From CAZWRK01 sp964635875 (GTDB lineage: Bacteria; Pseudomonadota; Gammaproteobacteria; Burkholderiales; Aquaspirillaceae): a stretch of DNA of 5,930 bases. Made by a program: the position numbers and the translations under genes. Location: NCBI GenBank assembly GCA_964635875.1, contig CAZWRK010000198.1:1-5930 (forward strand), read 5' to 3'. The notes beneath the pieces are model-generated. The model was not told the origin of the DNA. It did no database searches and worked only from the letters and a program-made list of their open reading frames with translations. This document shows positions 1 through 4,573 of the stretch, in pieces (position 1 is the stretch's first letter; the number at the start of each line of letters is the position of its first letter).

Positions 1-1080
1 GTCCTCCTCGTCCACCGACCCGTCGTCGAAGATGTCCCGGGCCTTGCGGCCGTCGACCGCCGCCTGCACGGCTTTGTAGGCGCCACGATCGGCGCAGTGC
101 CGCGCCAGGGCGTCGAGGAACGCCGCGCCGCTGGGGGCGATGCTGTAGAAGCTGTCCCAGCGCTGCTGGATCCACTCGTCGCCGGCGCCGGGGTAGGTGA
201 GCAGCCACTCCATCACGAAGTCGGGGATGCTCTGGCCCTCGCGGCCGAGGATCCACCGCAGGCCCGCCATGACGCGCACGGCCTCATCGTGGTTCGGCAT
301 GATCTCGGCGTCGCACGGCGTGGCCCGCAGGGCCCCCTGCAGGGCCTCGAGCGGCACGAGGGCCTCATGACCGTCCGGATCCTGGTAGGCGCCCTGCTGG
401 CCCCCGCCCGGCCCTCCCGGCCCCGTGGGCAGCAGCTCCGCCCCGGCGCGCTCGAGGGCGTCGACCACGGCGTCGCGCAGCTCGTCAGCGTGCGCCTGGT
501 CGCGCAGGCTGGGCAGGCCGCACATGGCGTCGGGGATCTCGTCGGGGAGCCACCGATAGTCCTGCCCGTCTGGGTGCTTCCCCGCCGCGATCCACTGCGT
601 GCCGTGGGCTTTGAGCTCAACCATGCCCGTCATGCCGTTGGGCATCTTGAACCTGATGGGGCGCCACGCCGCGATCGTGCCCGGCTCGAGGGCCTCGAAG
701 GGCGCCAGCAGGCGCTGGCTGGATGCGCGGCCGCGCCAGGAGAGCTGTTGCCCCGCGAAGGCCTCCGCGGCCTTCAGCACCTCATGCACGGCCACCTGGT
801 GCTCGCAGTCGATGTCGAGGGCCGGGTAGTACGTGCTCCGCACGCACAGGCCCTCCCAGGGCCACGCCTGAATCTCGTCCCACGTCGTGGGGTCCTTGGC
901 ACCGGCGAGGCCCTCCTTGAGGATGTGCCCCTGCAGGCCCACCCACCGGCTCTCGTGCGCCAGCCACCGGCCGGGCCTCTTCTGCTCCGGCATCTTCGGC
1001 AGCAGCGCGTCTTTCGCCCAGCCCTCAACCAGCCACGGGTTTACACCCACGGCAAACGTGCTAGATCTTGCGTCGGTCAT
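1..1080 (-). CDS. Phage primase-polymerase (Prim-Pol/AEP type), 3' end missing
   Basis: Reads leftward from ATG at 1080 and stays open for 360 codons to the left edge, so the C-terminus is missing. The N-terminal part resembles the bifunctional primase/polymerase (archaeo-eukaryotic primase) domain of phages and plasmids: an LDIDCEH stretch holds the metal-binding Asp pair (D89, D91), SWRGRASSQRLL follows at about 114-125, and ELKAHGTQ plus GKHPDG at about 155-172 supply the family's conserved His (H169) and the strand before it. Residues about 255-312, with MAGLRWILG and QQRWDSFY, look like a PriCT-type C-terminal primase module. A Gly/Pro-rich linker (about 219-230) separates the two. It would make primers or copy DNA for element replication. 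The missing part often carries a D5/VapE-like helicase, but that cannot be seen here. The start has a GGAG five nt upstream. The family is well supported; the exact polymerase activity is inferred. Confidence 0.82.
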   Translation of the reverse strand, partial: MTDARSSTFAVGVNPWLVEGWAKDALLPKMPEQKRPGRWLAHESRWVGLQGHILKEGLAGAKDPTTWDEIQAWPWEGLCVRSTYYPALDIDCEHQVAVHEVLKAAEAFAGQQLSWRGRASSQRLLAPFEALEPGTIAAWRPIRFKMPNGMTGMVELKAHGTQWIAAGKHPDGQDYRWLPDEIPDAMCGLPSLRDQAHADELRDAVVDALERAGAELLPTGPGGPGGGQQGAYQDPDGHEALVPLEALQGALRATPCDAEIMPNHDEAVRVMAGLRWILGREGQSIPDFVMEWLLTYPGAGDEWIQQRWDSFYSIAPSGAAFLDALARHCADRGAYKAVQAAVDGRKARDIFDDGSVDEED

Positions 1081-1127
1081 GACATCTCCGCCAGGTGTTG
1101 TGTGCCGCCCCCTCAGGACGGGACAAG

Positions 1128-1157
1128 ACGACCCCGCGGTGTGAGCCGCGGGGTCGT
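1128..1157 (-). terminator. Perfect 12-bp hairpin, probable terminator of the leftward operon
   Basis: ACGACCCCGCGG at 1128-1139 is the exact reverse complement of 1146-1157, with a 6-nt loop. It lies 36 nt past the TAG stop of the 101-aa gene and ahead of the primase start. The T-tract is weak on both strands (CTTGTCC leftward, TCTATG rightward), so it may be a poor intrinsic terminator or work with a factor. Because the stem is symmetric it could act on either strand. Confidence 0.65.
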
Positions 1158-1192
1158 TCTATGTTCAGCAGTCTTTCGCTGGGAGCGCAAGG

Positions 1193-1498
1193 CTAGGCGC
1201 GATCGACGACCACGACCGAGGTCGTGGCGGCGTAGGCGAAGTTGCCGTTGGCGTACTTCAGCCAGAGCGTGCCCTCGTGCTCTCCGATGACGGTCAGGAC
1301 CGTCTCGTCCCCGTTGCACCGCACCACCTTGTCGCCGATCTTGGCCGGGCCGGGCCTCACGAGCGTGAGAAAGGCCTCCTTCACCGTCAAGACAGAGGTG
1401 TCTCCGTCCCCTTCCTCAATGCGGATGGTTATGTAAGGCCCGCTCGCCTCCAGCACCAAAGCCTCGATCGACACCACGTCGCCCTCTGCGATTTCCAT
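1193..1498 (-). CDS. 101-aa beta-rich protein of unknown function, coupled to integrase
   Basis: ATG at 1498 shares one base with the integrase TGA (TGATG), and the Shine-Dalgarno GGAGG lies inside the last integrase codons with a 6-nt spacer, so translation is probably coupled. A longer reading frame extends to 1816, but that part only shadows the integrase and was rejected. The 101-residue product alternates short hydrophobic strands with Gly/Asp turns (KIGDKVVRCNGDETVLTV, then GTLWLKYANGNF). This suggests a small SH3-like or KOW-like beta barrel such as those in DUF2158-type proteins, but the resemblance is only impressionistic. It has no signal peptide or membrane segment. It is the last gene of the leftward operon before the hairpin. 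Its place behind integrase could suggest a recombination accessory role, which is inference only. Confidence 0.75.
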   Translation of the reverse strand: MEIAEGDVVSIEALVLEASGPYITIRIEEGDGDTSVLTVKEAFLTLVRPGPAKIGDKVVRCNGDETVLTVIGEHEGTLWLKYANGNFAYAATTSVVVVDRA

Positions 1499-2634
1499 CA
1501 CACTCCTCCGTCGATGATTGCGCCCGCCTCGGCCGTGAGCGACGCATCGTCGTCGGGCAGGGCGTGGCTGTAGATGGACAAGGTCGTCTCGACCTTGCTG
1601 TGGCCCAGGCGGCGGCTGACCGCCTTGGGATTGTGTCGCGCCCGCAGCAGCATCGTCGCGTGGATGTGCCGCAGGTCGTGCACGGTGCAGGGAAGCTGGA
1701 GGCGCACGAAGAAGCGCCGCACGGCCTCGCTGAGTGCGCCGGGCGAGTAGGCCCGGCCGATGGCGTTCAGGAACACCGACAGGCCCTCCACGTCCCGCTT
1801 CGCCTTCGTGGCCCATTCCTGGTGCTTCGCCTTCTCGGCCCGCAGGTCCTCGAGCAGGCCCGCGGGGATGCCCACCGAGCGCCGGCTGCCGTCCGTCTTC
1901 AGCTCCGTCGTGCGGACGTACTGCAGGGCCTCGCCCTCGCCCTCCAGGTGGACCTGCGCCCGCACGTGCGCCACGCCGCGCTTCAGGTCCACGTCAGCCC
2001 ACGTCAGGCCGCACAGTTCGCCCCGCCGCAGGCCCGTGGCCAGGGCGAAGCGGATGAGCAGGCCGAGGTGGTGGCCCCTGCAGGCGTCGAGGACGCGGTC
2101 CAGCTCGTGCGGCGCCAGGACCTGCCCCGCCGTGGGCGCGACCTTGCCCAGCTTCACCTTCCGCACCGGGTTGTCGATGCGCAGGTTGGCGCTGTCGATG
2201 TGGTGGTTGATGACCGTCGAGATCCGGCGCCGGACGTTCTGCAGGGTCCGGGCGTTGAGGCGCCCACCGAGCGTGGCGAAGTGGGCCTTGAGGCGCTCCG
2301 GCGTGATCGCCTCCACCGGCAGGACGCCCAGCTCGCCCAGGTGCAGGCGCCGGATGATCAGGTACTGCGCCGCACTGCTGTCGGCGAGGGCCTGCACGGC
2401 CTTGCGCTCTTCCACGAAGGCCTCGAAGGCCTGCCCCAGCGTCGTGCCCGGCGCGGGGGCGAACACCCCCTCCGGGGACAGGCCGCGCACGATCTCGAGG
2501 CGCCGGGCTTCGGCCTGGGCCTCCGTGCCCTTCACCGTCTCGTAGGCGTAGGCGCGCTGGCCGTTGGCGTCCTTCGTCTCGATGCGGAGGCGCCAGCTCT
2601 GGGGCCCCCGCTGCAGCTTCGTGACCTTGGGCAT
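1498..2634 (-). CDS. int: Tyrosine recombinase / phage integrase
   Basis: A 378-aa tyrosine recombinase that would insert the element by site-specific recombination between attP and attB. Residues about 1-55 form a basic, beta-rich arm-binding-like region, about 62-150 the SAM-like core-binding domain, and about 172-365 the catalytic domain. All catalytic residues are visible: R203 in ATGLRRGEL, K246 in TELKTDGSRR, H319 and R322 in HDLRHIH, H345 in RLGHS, and nucleophile Y355 in LSIYSH. Length is normal and it looks intact. An in-frame ATG at 2640 touches the Shine-Dalgarno directly, whereas ATG at 2634 sits 6 nt from it like every other gene in this operon, so 2634 is preferred; starting at 2640 adds only MT. 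It lies near the end of a leftward operon of small genes rather than alone beside an obvious att site, and no att core could be identified. Confidence 0.96.
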   Translation of the reverse strand: MPKVTKLQRGPQSWRLRIETKDANGQRAYAYETVKGTEAQAEARRLEIVRGLSPEGVFAPAPGTTLGQAFEAFVEERKAVQALADSSAAQYLIIRRLHLGELGVLPVEAITPERLKAHFATLGGRLNARTLQNVRRRISTVINHHIDSANLRIDNPVRKVKLGKVAPTAGQVLAPHELDRVLDACRGHHLGLLIRFALATGLRRGELCGLTWADVDLKRGVAHVRAQVHLEGEGEALQYVRTTELKTDGSRRSVGIPAGLLEDLRAEKAKHQEWATKAKRDVEGLSVFLNAIGRAYSPGALSEAVRRFFVRLQLPCTVHDLRHIHATMLLRARHNPKAVSRRLGHSKVETTLSIYSHALPDDDASLTAEAGAIIDGGV

Positions 2635-2647
2635 GGTCATCTCCTCA
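2632..2647 (-). promoter_or_regulatory. Stop/Shine-Dalgarno junction deciding the integrase start
   Basis: On the minus strand this reads TGAGGAG, six bases, then ATG. TGA ends the 80-aa gene and also forms the first bases of the ribosome-binding site. The six spacer bases themselves begin with ATG (2640), which would leave no spacer. The same 16-nt layout occurs at 2885-2900, 3442-3457 and 3653-3668, which supports ATG 2634. Confidence 0.75.
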
Positions 2648-2887
2648 GCGGTAGAAGATCAGGGAGCCGTGGCTGTTGCGGTAGGCCTTGCCGGCCGACA
2701 CCGCCTCCGCCTCCAGCTCGATGCAGGCGGAGTGGAGGCGGTCGTACTCTTGGCGGAGATCTTCCGGGGCTTTCTCCAGGCATGTGAAGAAGCGGTCGAC
2801 CGAGGTGCCGTAGGCATAGACGCGGCCGACAACCTTGTCCTTCTTGGCGATGAGCGCAGCCAAGCGCTTTTTGATGGACTGAGCCAT
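2645..2887 (-). CDS. 80-aa helical protein of unknown function
   Basis: Starts at ATG 2887, six nt after GAGGAG, and its TGA stop is embedded in the integrase ribosome-binding site. I do not recognise a family. The N-terminus is strongly basic (MAQSIKKRLAALIAKKDKVV) and the middle (about 37-65, EKAPEDLRQEYDRLHSACIELEAEA) is rich in Glu/Leu and likely alpha-helical, possibly a short coiled coil. There is no signal peptide or membrane span. Lying directly before integrase and translationally linked to it, it could be a recombination accessory or architectural factor, but nothing in the sequence proves that. It resembles no known Xis. Confidence 0.8.
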   Translation of the reverse strand: MAQSIKKRLAALIAKKDKVVGRVYAYGTSVDRFFTCLEKAPEDLRQEYDRLHSACIELEAEAVSAGKAYRNSHGSLIFYR

Positions 2888-2897
2888 GGCTCTCTCC

Positions 2898-3227
2898 TCA
2901 GGCGTTCAGGGCGGGGGCGGCGTCGACCACGGCCCAGAAGCGTTCCGGGCCCATAGCGTCGACGATGCGGTCGATCAGGATCACGGCGGCCTGCCGGTCG
3001 ATGGTCTTCGTGTAGGTCGAGATCCGCGCCATGCGCTCGACCTTGATCGGGCCTACATCACCGATGCGGTAGCCGGAGCGCACGTCGGAGACGGTGCCGT
3101 TGGCGTCGATCATGATGCGCAGGACGCGGCCCGCGACGGTGAGGCGGTAGAACCGCCCGTTGACGTACTGCGTGGTCTTCGGCTTGCCGTTGACCTCGAC
3201 CGGGATGCGGATGCCGTAGCGGGGCAT
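2898..3227 (-). CDS. 109-aa hypothetical protein
   Basis: ATG at 3227 follows GGAGG with a 6-nt spacer, and its TGA overlaps the next gene's ribosome-binding site. The family is not recognised. The first half (about 1-60) is predicted beta-rich with hairpin-like turns (VNGKPK, YVNGRFYRL, DANGTVS); the second half (about 61-105) is helical, with a hydrophobic helix DRQAAVILIDRIVDAMG and a FWAVVDAA segment. No catalytic motif, zinc-binding cysteines, signal peptide or membrane helix is seen. It shares the stretch YVNG(K/R) at residues 21-25, with a nearby RL, with the adjacent 71-aa protein, which might reflect distant duplication. The good start, tight packing and codon use make it a convincing gene despite the unknown role. 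Confidence 0.82.
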   Translation of the reverse strand: MPRYGIRIPVEVNGKPKTTQYVNGRFYRLTVAGRVLRIMIDANGTVSDVRSGYRIGDVGPIKVERMARISTYTKTIDRQAAVILIDRIVDAMGPERFWAVVDAAPALNA

Positions 3228-3228
3228 G

Positions 3229-3444
3229 TCAGACCTCCACGATCTCGACGGACATGACCGTGCGGACCTCGCCGCTTTCGCGGTCGATCAGGTTCTGGCC
3301 GATCTTGCGGCGCTCGCCGATGGCCCAGTTCTCCGCCTGCGCGGCGCCGCGCGCCTGATGGAGGCGGCTCTTTCCGTTGACGTAGGTCGTCACGACGATG
3401 TGCGTGACGGGCTTGGCGAGTTCGCGGGCGATCAGGGGGTGCAT
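3229..3444 (-). CDS. 71-aa hypothetical protein
   Basis: The open frame extends to 3630, but that extension overlaps the 66-aa gene. ATG at 3444 has GAGGAG six nt upstream, identical in layout to its neighbours, so 3444 is chosen. The stop reads TGACATG, running straight into the 109-aa gene's start. The small soluble protein combines beta strands (THIVVTTYVNGKSRL, then RTVMSVEIVEV at the C-terminus) with a central helical, charged part (AAQAENWAIGERRKIGQNL). No known domain is recognised. Residues 21-25 match the YVNG(K/R) of the 109-aa neighbour at the same residue numbers. It is a middle gene of the leftward operon and its function is unknown. Confidence 0.78.
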   Translation of the reverse strand: MHPLIARELAKPVTHIVVTTYVNGKSRLHQARGAAQAENWAIGERRKIGQNLIDRESGEVRTVMSVEIVEV

Positions 3445-3454
3445 GGCTGGCTCC

Positions 3455-3655
3455 TCACCAGGTCGCCGCGAAGGCGCGTGAGGCGTCAGCGAGGGAAGCG
3501 CTGCGGCGGCGGATGCGGCGGTAAAGCTCGGCGTCCTTCTTCGTGCAGAACTTCTGGACCTCGGCGCCGGGGCCGAAGACGGCGTAGCGGAGAGCCTTGT
3601 CGTGCCAGTCGCCAGAGGCTTCAGGGGCAACGAGCTTGGTGATGATGATGTTCAT
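3455..3655 (-). CDS. 66-aa basic hypothetical protein
   Basis: ATG at 3655 is preceded by TGAGGAG with the operon's usual 6-nt spacer. An upstream in-frame ATG at 3700 lacks a ribosome-binding site and lies in a hairpin, so the longer 81-aa form was rejected. The N-terminus is a hydrophobic strand (MNIIITKLVA); the C-terminal half is basic and helical (TKKDAELYRRIRRRSASLADA), which could bind nucleic acid. No family is recognised. Its TGA overlaps the ribosome-binding site of the 71-aa gene. Unlike the other junctions, no gene ends at the TGA in front of it, and a GNRA-capped hairpin stands 10 nt before its Shine-Dalgarno, so its expression may be set separately from the genes upstream. Confidence 0.76.
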   Translation of the reverse strand: MNIIITKLVAPEASGDWHDKALRYAVFGPGAEVQKFCTKKDAELYRRIRRRSASLADASRAFAATW

Positions 3656-3678
3656 GGCGGGCTCCTCAGGAAGGGAAA

Positions 3679-3698
3679 GGGCCGGATCGCTCCGGCCC
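3679..3698 (-). other. 8-bp GC hairpin with GNRA tetraloop inside the leftward operon
   Basis: In leftward RNA, GGGCCGGA and UCCGGCCC form a perfect stem closed by a GCGA loop of the stable GNRA class, followed by UUUCCC. On the plus strand the loop would be UCGC, which is not GNRA, so the minus transcript is the likelier carrier. It lies between the 58-aa gene's stop and the 66-aa gene's ribosome-binding site. It could be a weak terminator, an attenuator, or an RNA-stability or processing element. Confidence 0.55.
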
Positions 3699-3702
3699 AT
3701 TT

Positions 3703-3731
3703 AACCTAGCGGGTACTCGCGGAGAACGCAA
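3703..3731 (-). promoter_or_regulatory. Possible secondary leftward promoter before the 66-aa gene
   Basis: On the minus strand TTGCGT (3731-3726), 17 nt, then TAGGTT (3708-3703) resembles a sigma-70 promoter. It lies in the longest gap inside the packed part of the operon (3656-3741). The start site would fall in or just before the hairpin stem. The -10 match is modest, so this is tentative. Confidence 0.25.
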
Positions 3732-3741
3732 GTGGGTGCGG

Positions 3742-3918
3742 TTAGCGCCAAAGACGTTTTTTAACGCGATGCTCGCGCGCCTTGCGCTCCACCTCCTCCA
3801 CCCGCGCCACGATCTCCCTGCCGGGCCACCGGCCGGCGAGGGCCAGGATCTCCAGCGCCGGCCGCTGATCGCCGCCCAGGCGGGCCCCGATCACGTACGC
3901 AACCATGTCCTGCAGCAT
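3742..3918 (-). CDS. 58-aa basic hypothetical protein
   Basis: A short gene missed by length cut-offs. ATG at 3918 follows GGAGG with a 6-nt spacer and it ends with TAA at 3742. The product (58 residues) begins MLQDMVAYVIGARLGG, continues with a Leu/Ala-rich helix (ALEILALAGRW) and ends in a strongly charged basic helix (EEVERKAREHRVKKRLWR). Codons end mostly in G or C, like the neighbouring genes. The lysine pair is encoded by a run of six A, unusual in this GC-rich DNA. No family is recognised; the basic tail might contact nucleic acid. The upstream microgene's TGA lies within the spacer, so the two are probably translated together. Confidence 0.7.
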   Translation of the reverse strand: MLQDMVAYVIGARLGGDQRPALEILALAGRWPGREIVARVEEVERKAREHRVKKRLWR

Positions 3919-3919
3919 G

Positions 3920-3997
3920 TCAGGCCTCCGTCAGCATGAGGACGGTGAGGAAGACGAGAACCACGGCCCACATCAGGCCGATGATCGGATCCGGCAT
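3920..3997 (-). CDS. 25-aa single-span membrane microprotein
   Basis: ATG at 3997, with AAGGA eight nt upstream, opens a 25-codon frame ending at TGA 3920. The stop overlaps the next gene's start region in the form TGACATG. The peptide begins MPDPIIGL and then has an almost uninterrupted hydrophobic stretch (about residues 5-22, with WAVVLVFLTVL), ending TEA. This is one predicted transmembrane helix with short polar ends. Its size recalls small membrane regulators or toxin-like peptides encoded by phages, but no family can be assigned. Evidence for a real gene is its ribosome-binding site, its junction identical to that before the 109-aa gene, and its hydrophobic composition. Confidence 0.6.
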   Translation of the reverse strand: MPDPIIGLMWAVVLVFLTVLMLTEA

Positions 3998-4066
3998 ATC
4001 GAAAGTCCTTCTGTGGAAGACGAAAGCATGTGGGCGTGCGGAAGCGTTGGTTGGGCGGGATGATCG

Positions 4067-4144
4067 TTAATGGAAGGTTACCAGTACCATCTCCGGTTGT
4101 GCTTCTGCTCGTATCAGCTCGTCCTTCACCCAATCGAATGACAT
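4067..4144 (-). CDS. Candidate 25-aa acidic microprotein, first of the leftward operon
   Basis: ATG at 4144 is preceded by GAGGGA with a 7-nt spacer, and a 25-codon frame ends at TAA 4067. The peptide starts MSFDWVKDELIRAEAQPEM and ends VLVTFH; the first part should form an acidic amphipathic helix. It would be the first open frame after the candidate leftward promoter, with a leader of about 30 nt. It may equally be a leader peptide or a chance frame, since 25 codons is short and its codon use is less biased than its neighbours. There is a 69-nt gap to the next gene with no further supported feature. Confidence 0.4.
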   Translation of the reverse strand: MSFDWVKDELIRAEAQPEMVLVTFH

Positions 4145-4166
4145 CGCGCGGTCCCTCTGCGAACGA

Positions 4167-4178
4167 CTCAAATTTGAG
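4167..4178. promoter_or_regulatory. Perfect palindrome CTCAAATTTGAG, candidate operator
   Basis: A 12-bp perfect palindrome (CTCAAA/TTTGAG) placed directly downstream of the candidate leftward -10 box, so it would cover the transcription start. That is a usual position for a phage repressor operator. The cognate repressor is not in the window. Confidence 0.55.
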
Positions 4179-4180
4179 CG

Positions 4181-4209
4181 AGAATAGACGCTTTTCGCGG
4201 AACGCGCAA
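4181..4209 (-). promoter_or_regulatory. Candidate leftward promoter of the small-gene/integrase operon
   Basis: On the minus strand TTGCGC (4209-4204), an exact 17-nt spacer and TATTCT (4186-4181) give a good sigma-70-like promoter in an AT-richer stretch. Transcription would start near 4174, inside the CTCAAATTTGAG palindrome. It is the best leftward promoter seen ahead of the run of genes that ends with integrase. The -35 box overlaps an inverted repeat CGCAA-TTTC-TTGCG (4205-4218), so a second regulator could block it. Confidence 0.55.
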
Positions 4210-4218
4210 TTTCTTGCG
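4205..4218. promoter_or_regulatory. Inverted repeat CGCAA-TTTC-TTGCG, candidate operator
   Basis: A 5-bp inverted repeat with a 4-bp spacer that overlaps the -35 box of the leftward promoter. The half-site CGCAA recurs twice at 4253-4257 and 4261-4265 in the rightward promoter. One protein could therefore touch both promoters. Confidence 0.4.
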
Positions 4219-4243
4219 ATCTGAGGAATTCTTAACCATACCG

Positions 4244-4272
4244 TTGACACGGCGCAAAATCGCAATCAATTT
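4244..4272 (+). promoter_or_regulatory. Candidate rightward promoter for the HTH-helicase operon
   Basis: A perfect TTGACA at 4244-4249 is followed, after 17 nt, by CAATTT (4267-4272), a weak -10 box. The start site would be near 4279, about 25 nt before the ATG at 4305. Two CGCAA motifs lie in the spacer. The -35 is convincing; the poor -10 suggests that activation may be needed. Confidence 0.45.
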
Positions 4273-4304
4273 GGCGATCAACGAAAGCTGAAGCGGGACA
4301 CACC

Positions 4305-4565
4305 ATGCGTATCGACCCCAGCCCCAAGCCCCCTGCGCCCCAGCCGCCGGCCTCTACGCCGCTCGCCGCTGCCGACGTGTCGCACGAGGTCATGACGGCC
4401 AGCGAAGTCTCGCAGGCCCTGCGCCTGCCCCTGCGCACCGTCTACGACCTGGCCGACAAGGGCGACATCCCCCACTTCCGGATGGGCCGGCGCCGGCAGT
4501 TCCTGCGCGAGACGATCGAGATGATCAAGGCCCGCGGGCGCATGCCCGACCCCGTCGACATCTGA
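4305..4565 (+). CDS. Excisionase/MerR-like helix-turn-helix DNA-binding protein
   Basis: An 86-aa protein whose residues about 29-75 match the HTH_17 / excisionase-family pattern: MTASEVSQALRLPLRTVYDL forms the helix-turn-helix, then a turn with GDIPHFRMGRRRQFLRETI, the wing-like GxxPxxRxGRRR segment. It would bind DNA as an excisionase, or as a regulator of the divergent promoters next to it. The N-terminus (about 3-22) is a Pro/Ala-rich, probably disordered extension unusual for such a small protein. It is the first gene of the rightward operon, 8 nt before the helicase. The ribosome-binding site is weak (AAGCGGGA). It lies opposite the integrase operon, so calling it Xis is plausible but unproven. 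Confidence 0.85.
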   Translation: MRIDPSPKPPAPQPPASTPLAAADVSHEVMTASEVSQALRLPLRTVYDLADKGDIPHFRMGRRRQFLRETIEMIKARGRMPDPVDI

Positions 4566-4573
4566 GTTCCACC

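Noticed and set aside
1081..1200. attP core next to the integrase operon
   Set aside because: No tRNA-like segment, arm-type repeats or duplicated core can be seen, and only one copy of the region is in the window, so no att feature was called.
97..1290. 397-codon plus-strand open frame
   Set aside because: It lies antisense to the primase, gives a low-complexity Arg/Pro/Ala-rich protein without motifs, and also crosses the terminator hairpin. It is a GC-rich shadow frame.
1499..1816. N-terminal extension of the 101-aa gene to a 207-aa protein
   Set aside because: The extension is another frame of the integrase C-terminus. The ATG at 1498 has an ideal ribosome-binding site and TGATG coupling.
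1564..2787. 407-codon plus-strand open frame
   Set aside because: Antisense to an integrase with every catalytic residue in place; its composition (HRVVDAQV-type repeats of polar and Pro residues) is typical of a shadow frame.
3445..3630. N-terminal extension of the 71-aa gene to 133 aa
   Set aside because: It overlaps the 66-aa gene completely, is Ser/Arg/Ala-rich, and lacks a ribosome-binding site; ATG 3444 has one.
3656..3700. ATG at 3700 as start of an 81-aa form of the 66-aa protein
   Set aside because: No Shine-Dalgarno, and the added 15 codons read through the hairpin and the ribosome-binding site.
3761..3767. A-run resembling the -1 frameshift heptamer A AAA AAC in the 58-aa gene
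   Set aside because: The heptamer is not in the gene's reading phase, so classical -1 slippage would not work from that frame; only a +1 or transcriptional slip could, and evidence is lacking.
4030..4224. 64-codon plus-strand frame in the divergent region
   Set aside because: No ribosome-binding site, and it runs antisense through the leftward promoter; composition is not protein-like.
3891..4265. 124-codon minus-strand frame through the control region
   Set aside because: It crosses the candidate promoter and operator, overlaps two microgenes in another frame, and its protein lacks consistent structure or a ribosome-binding site.
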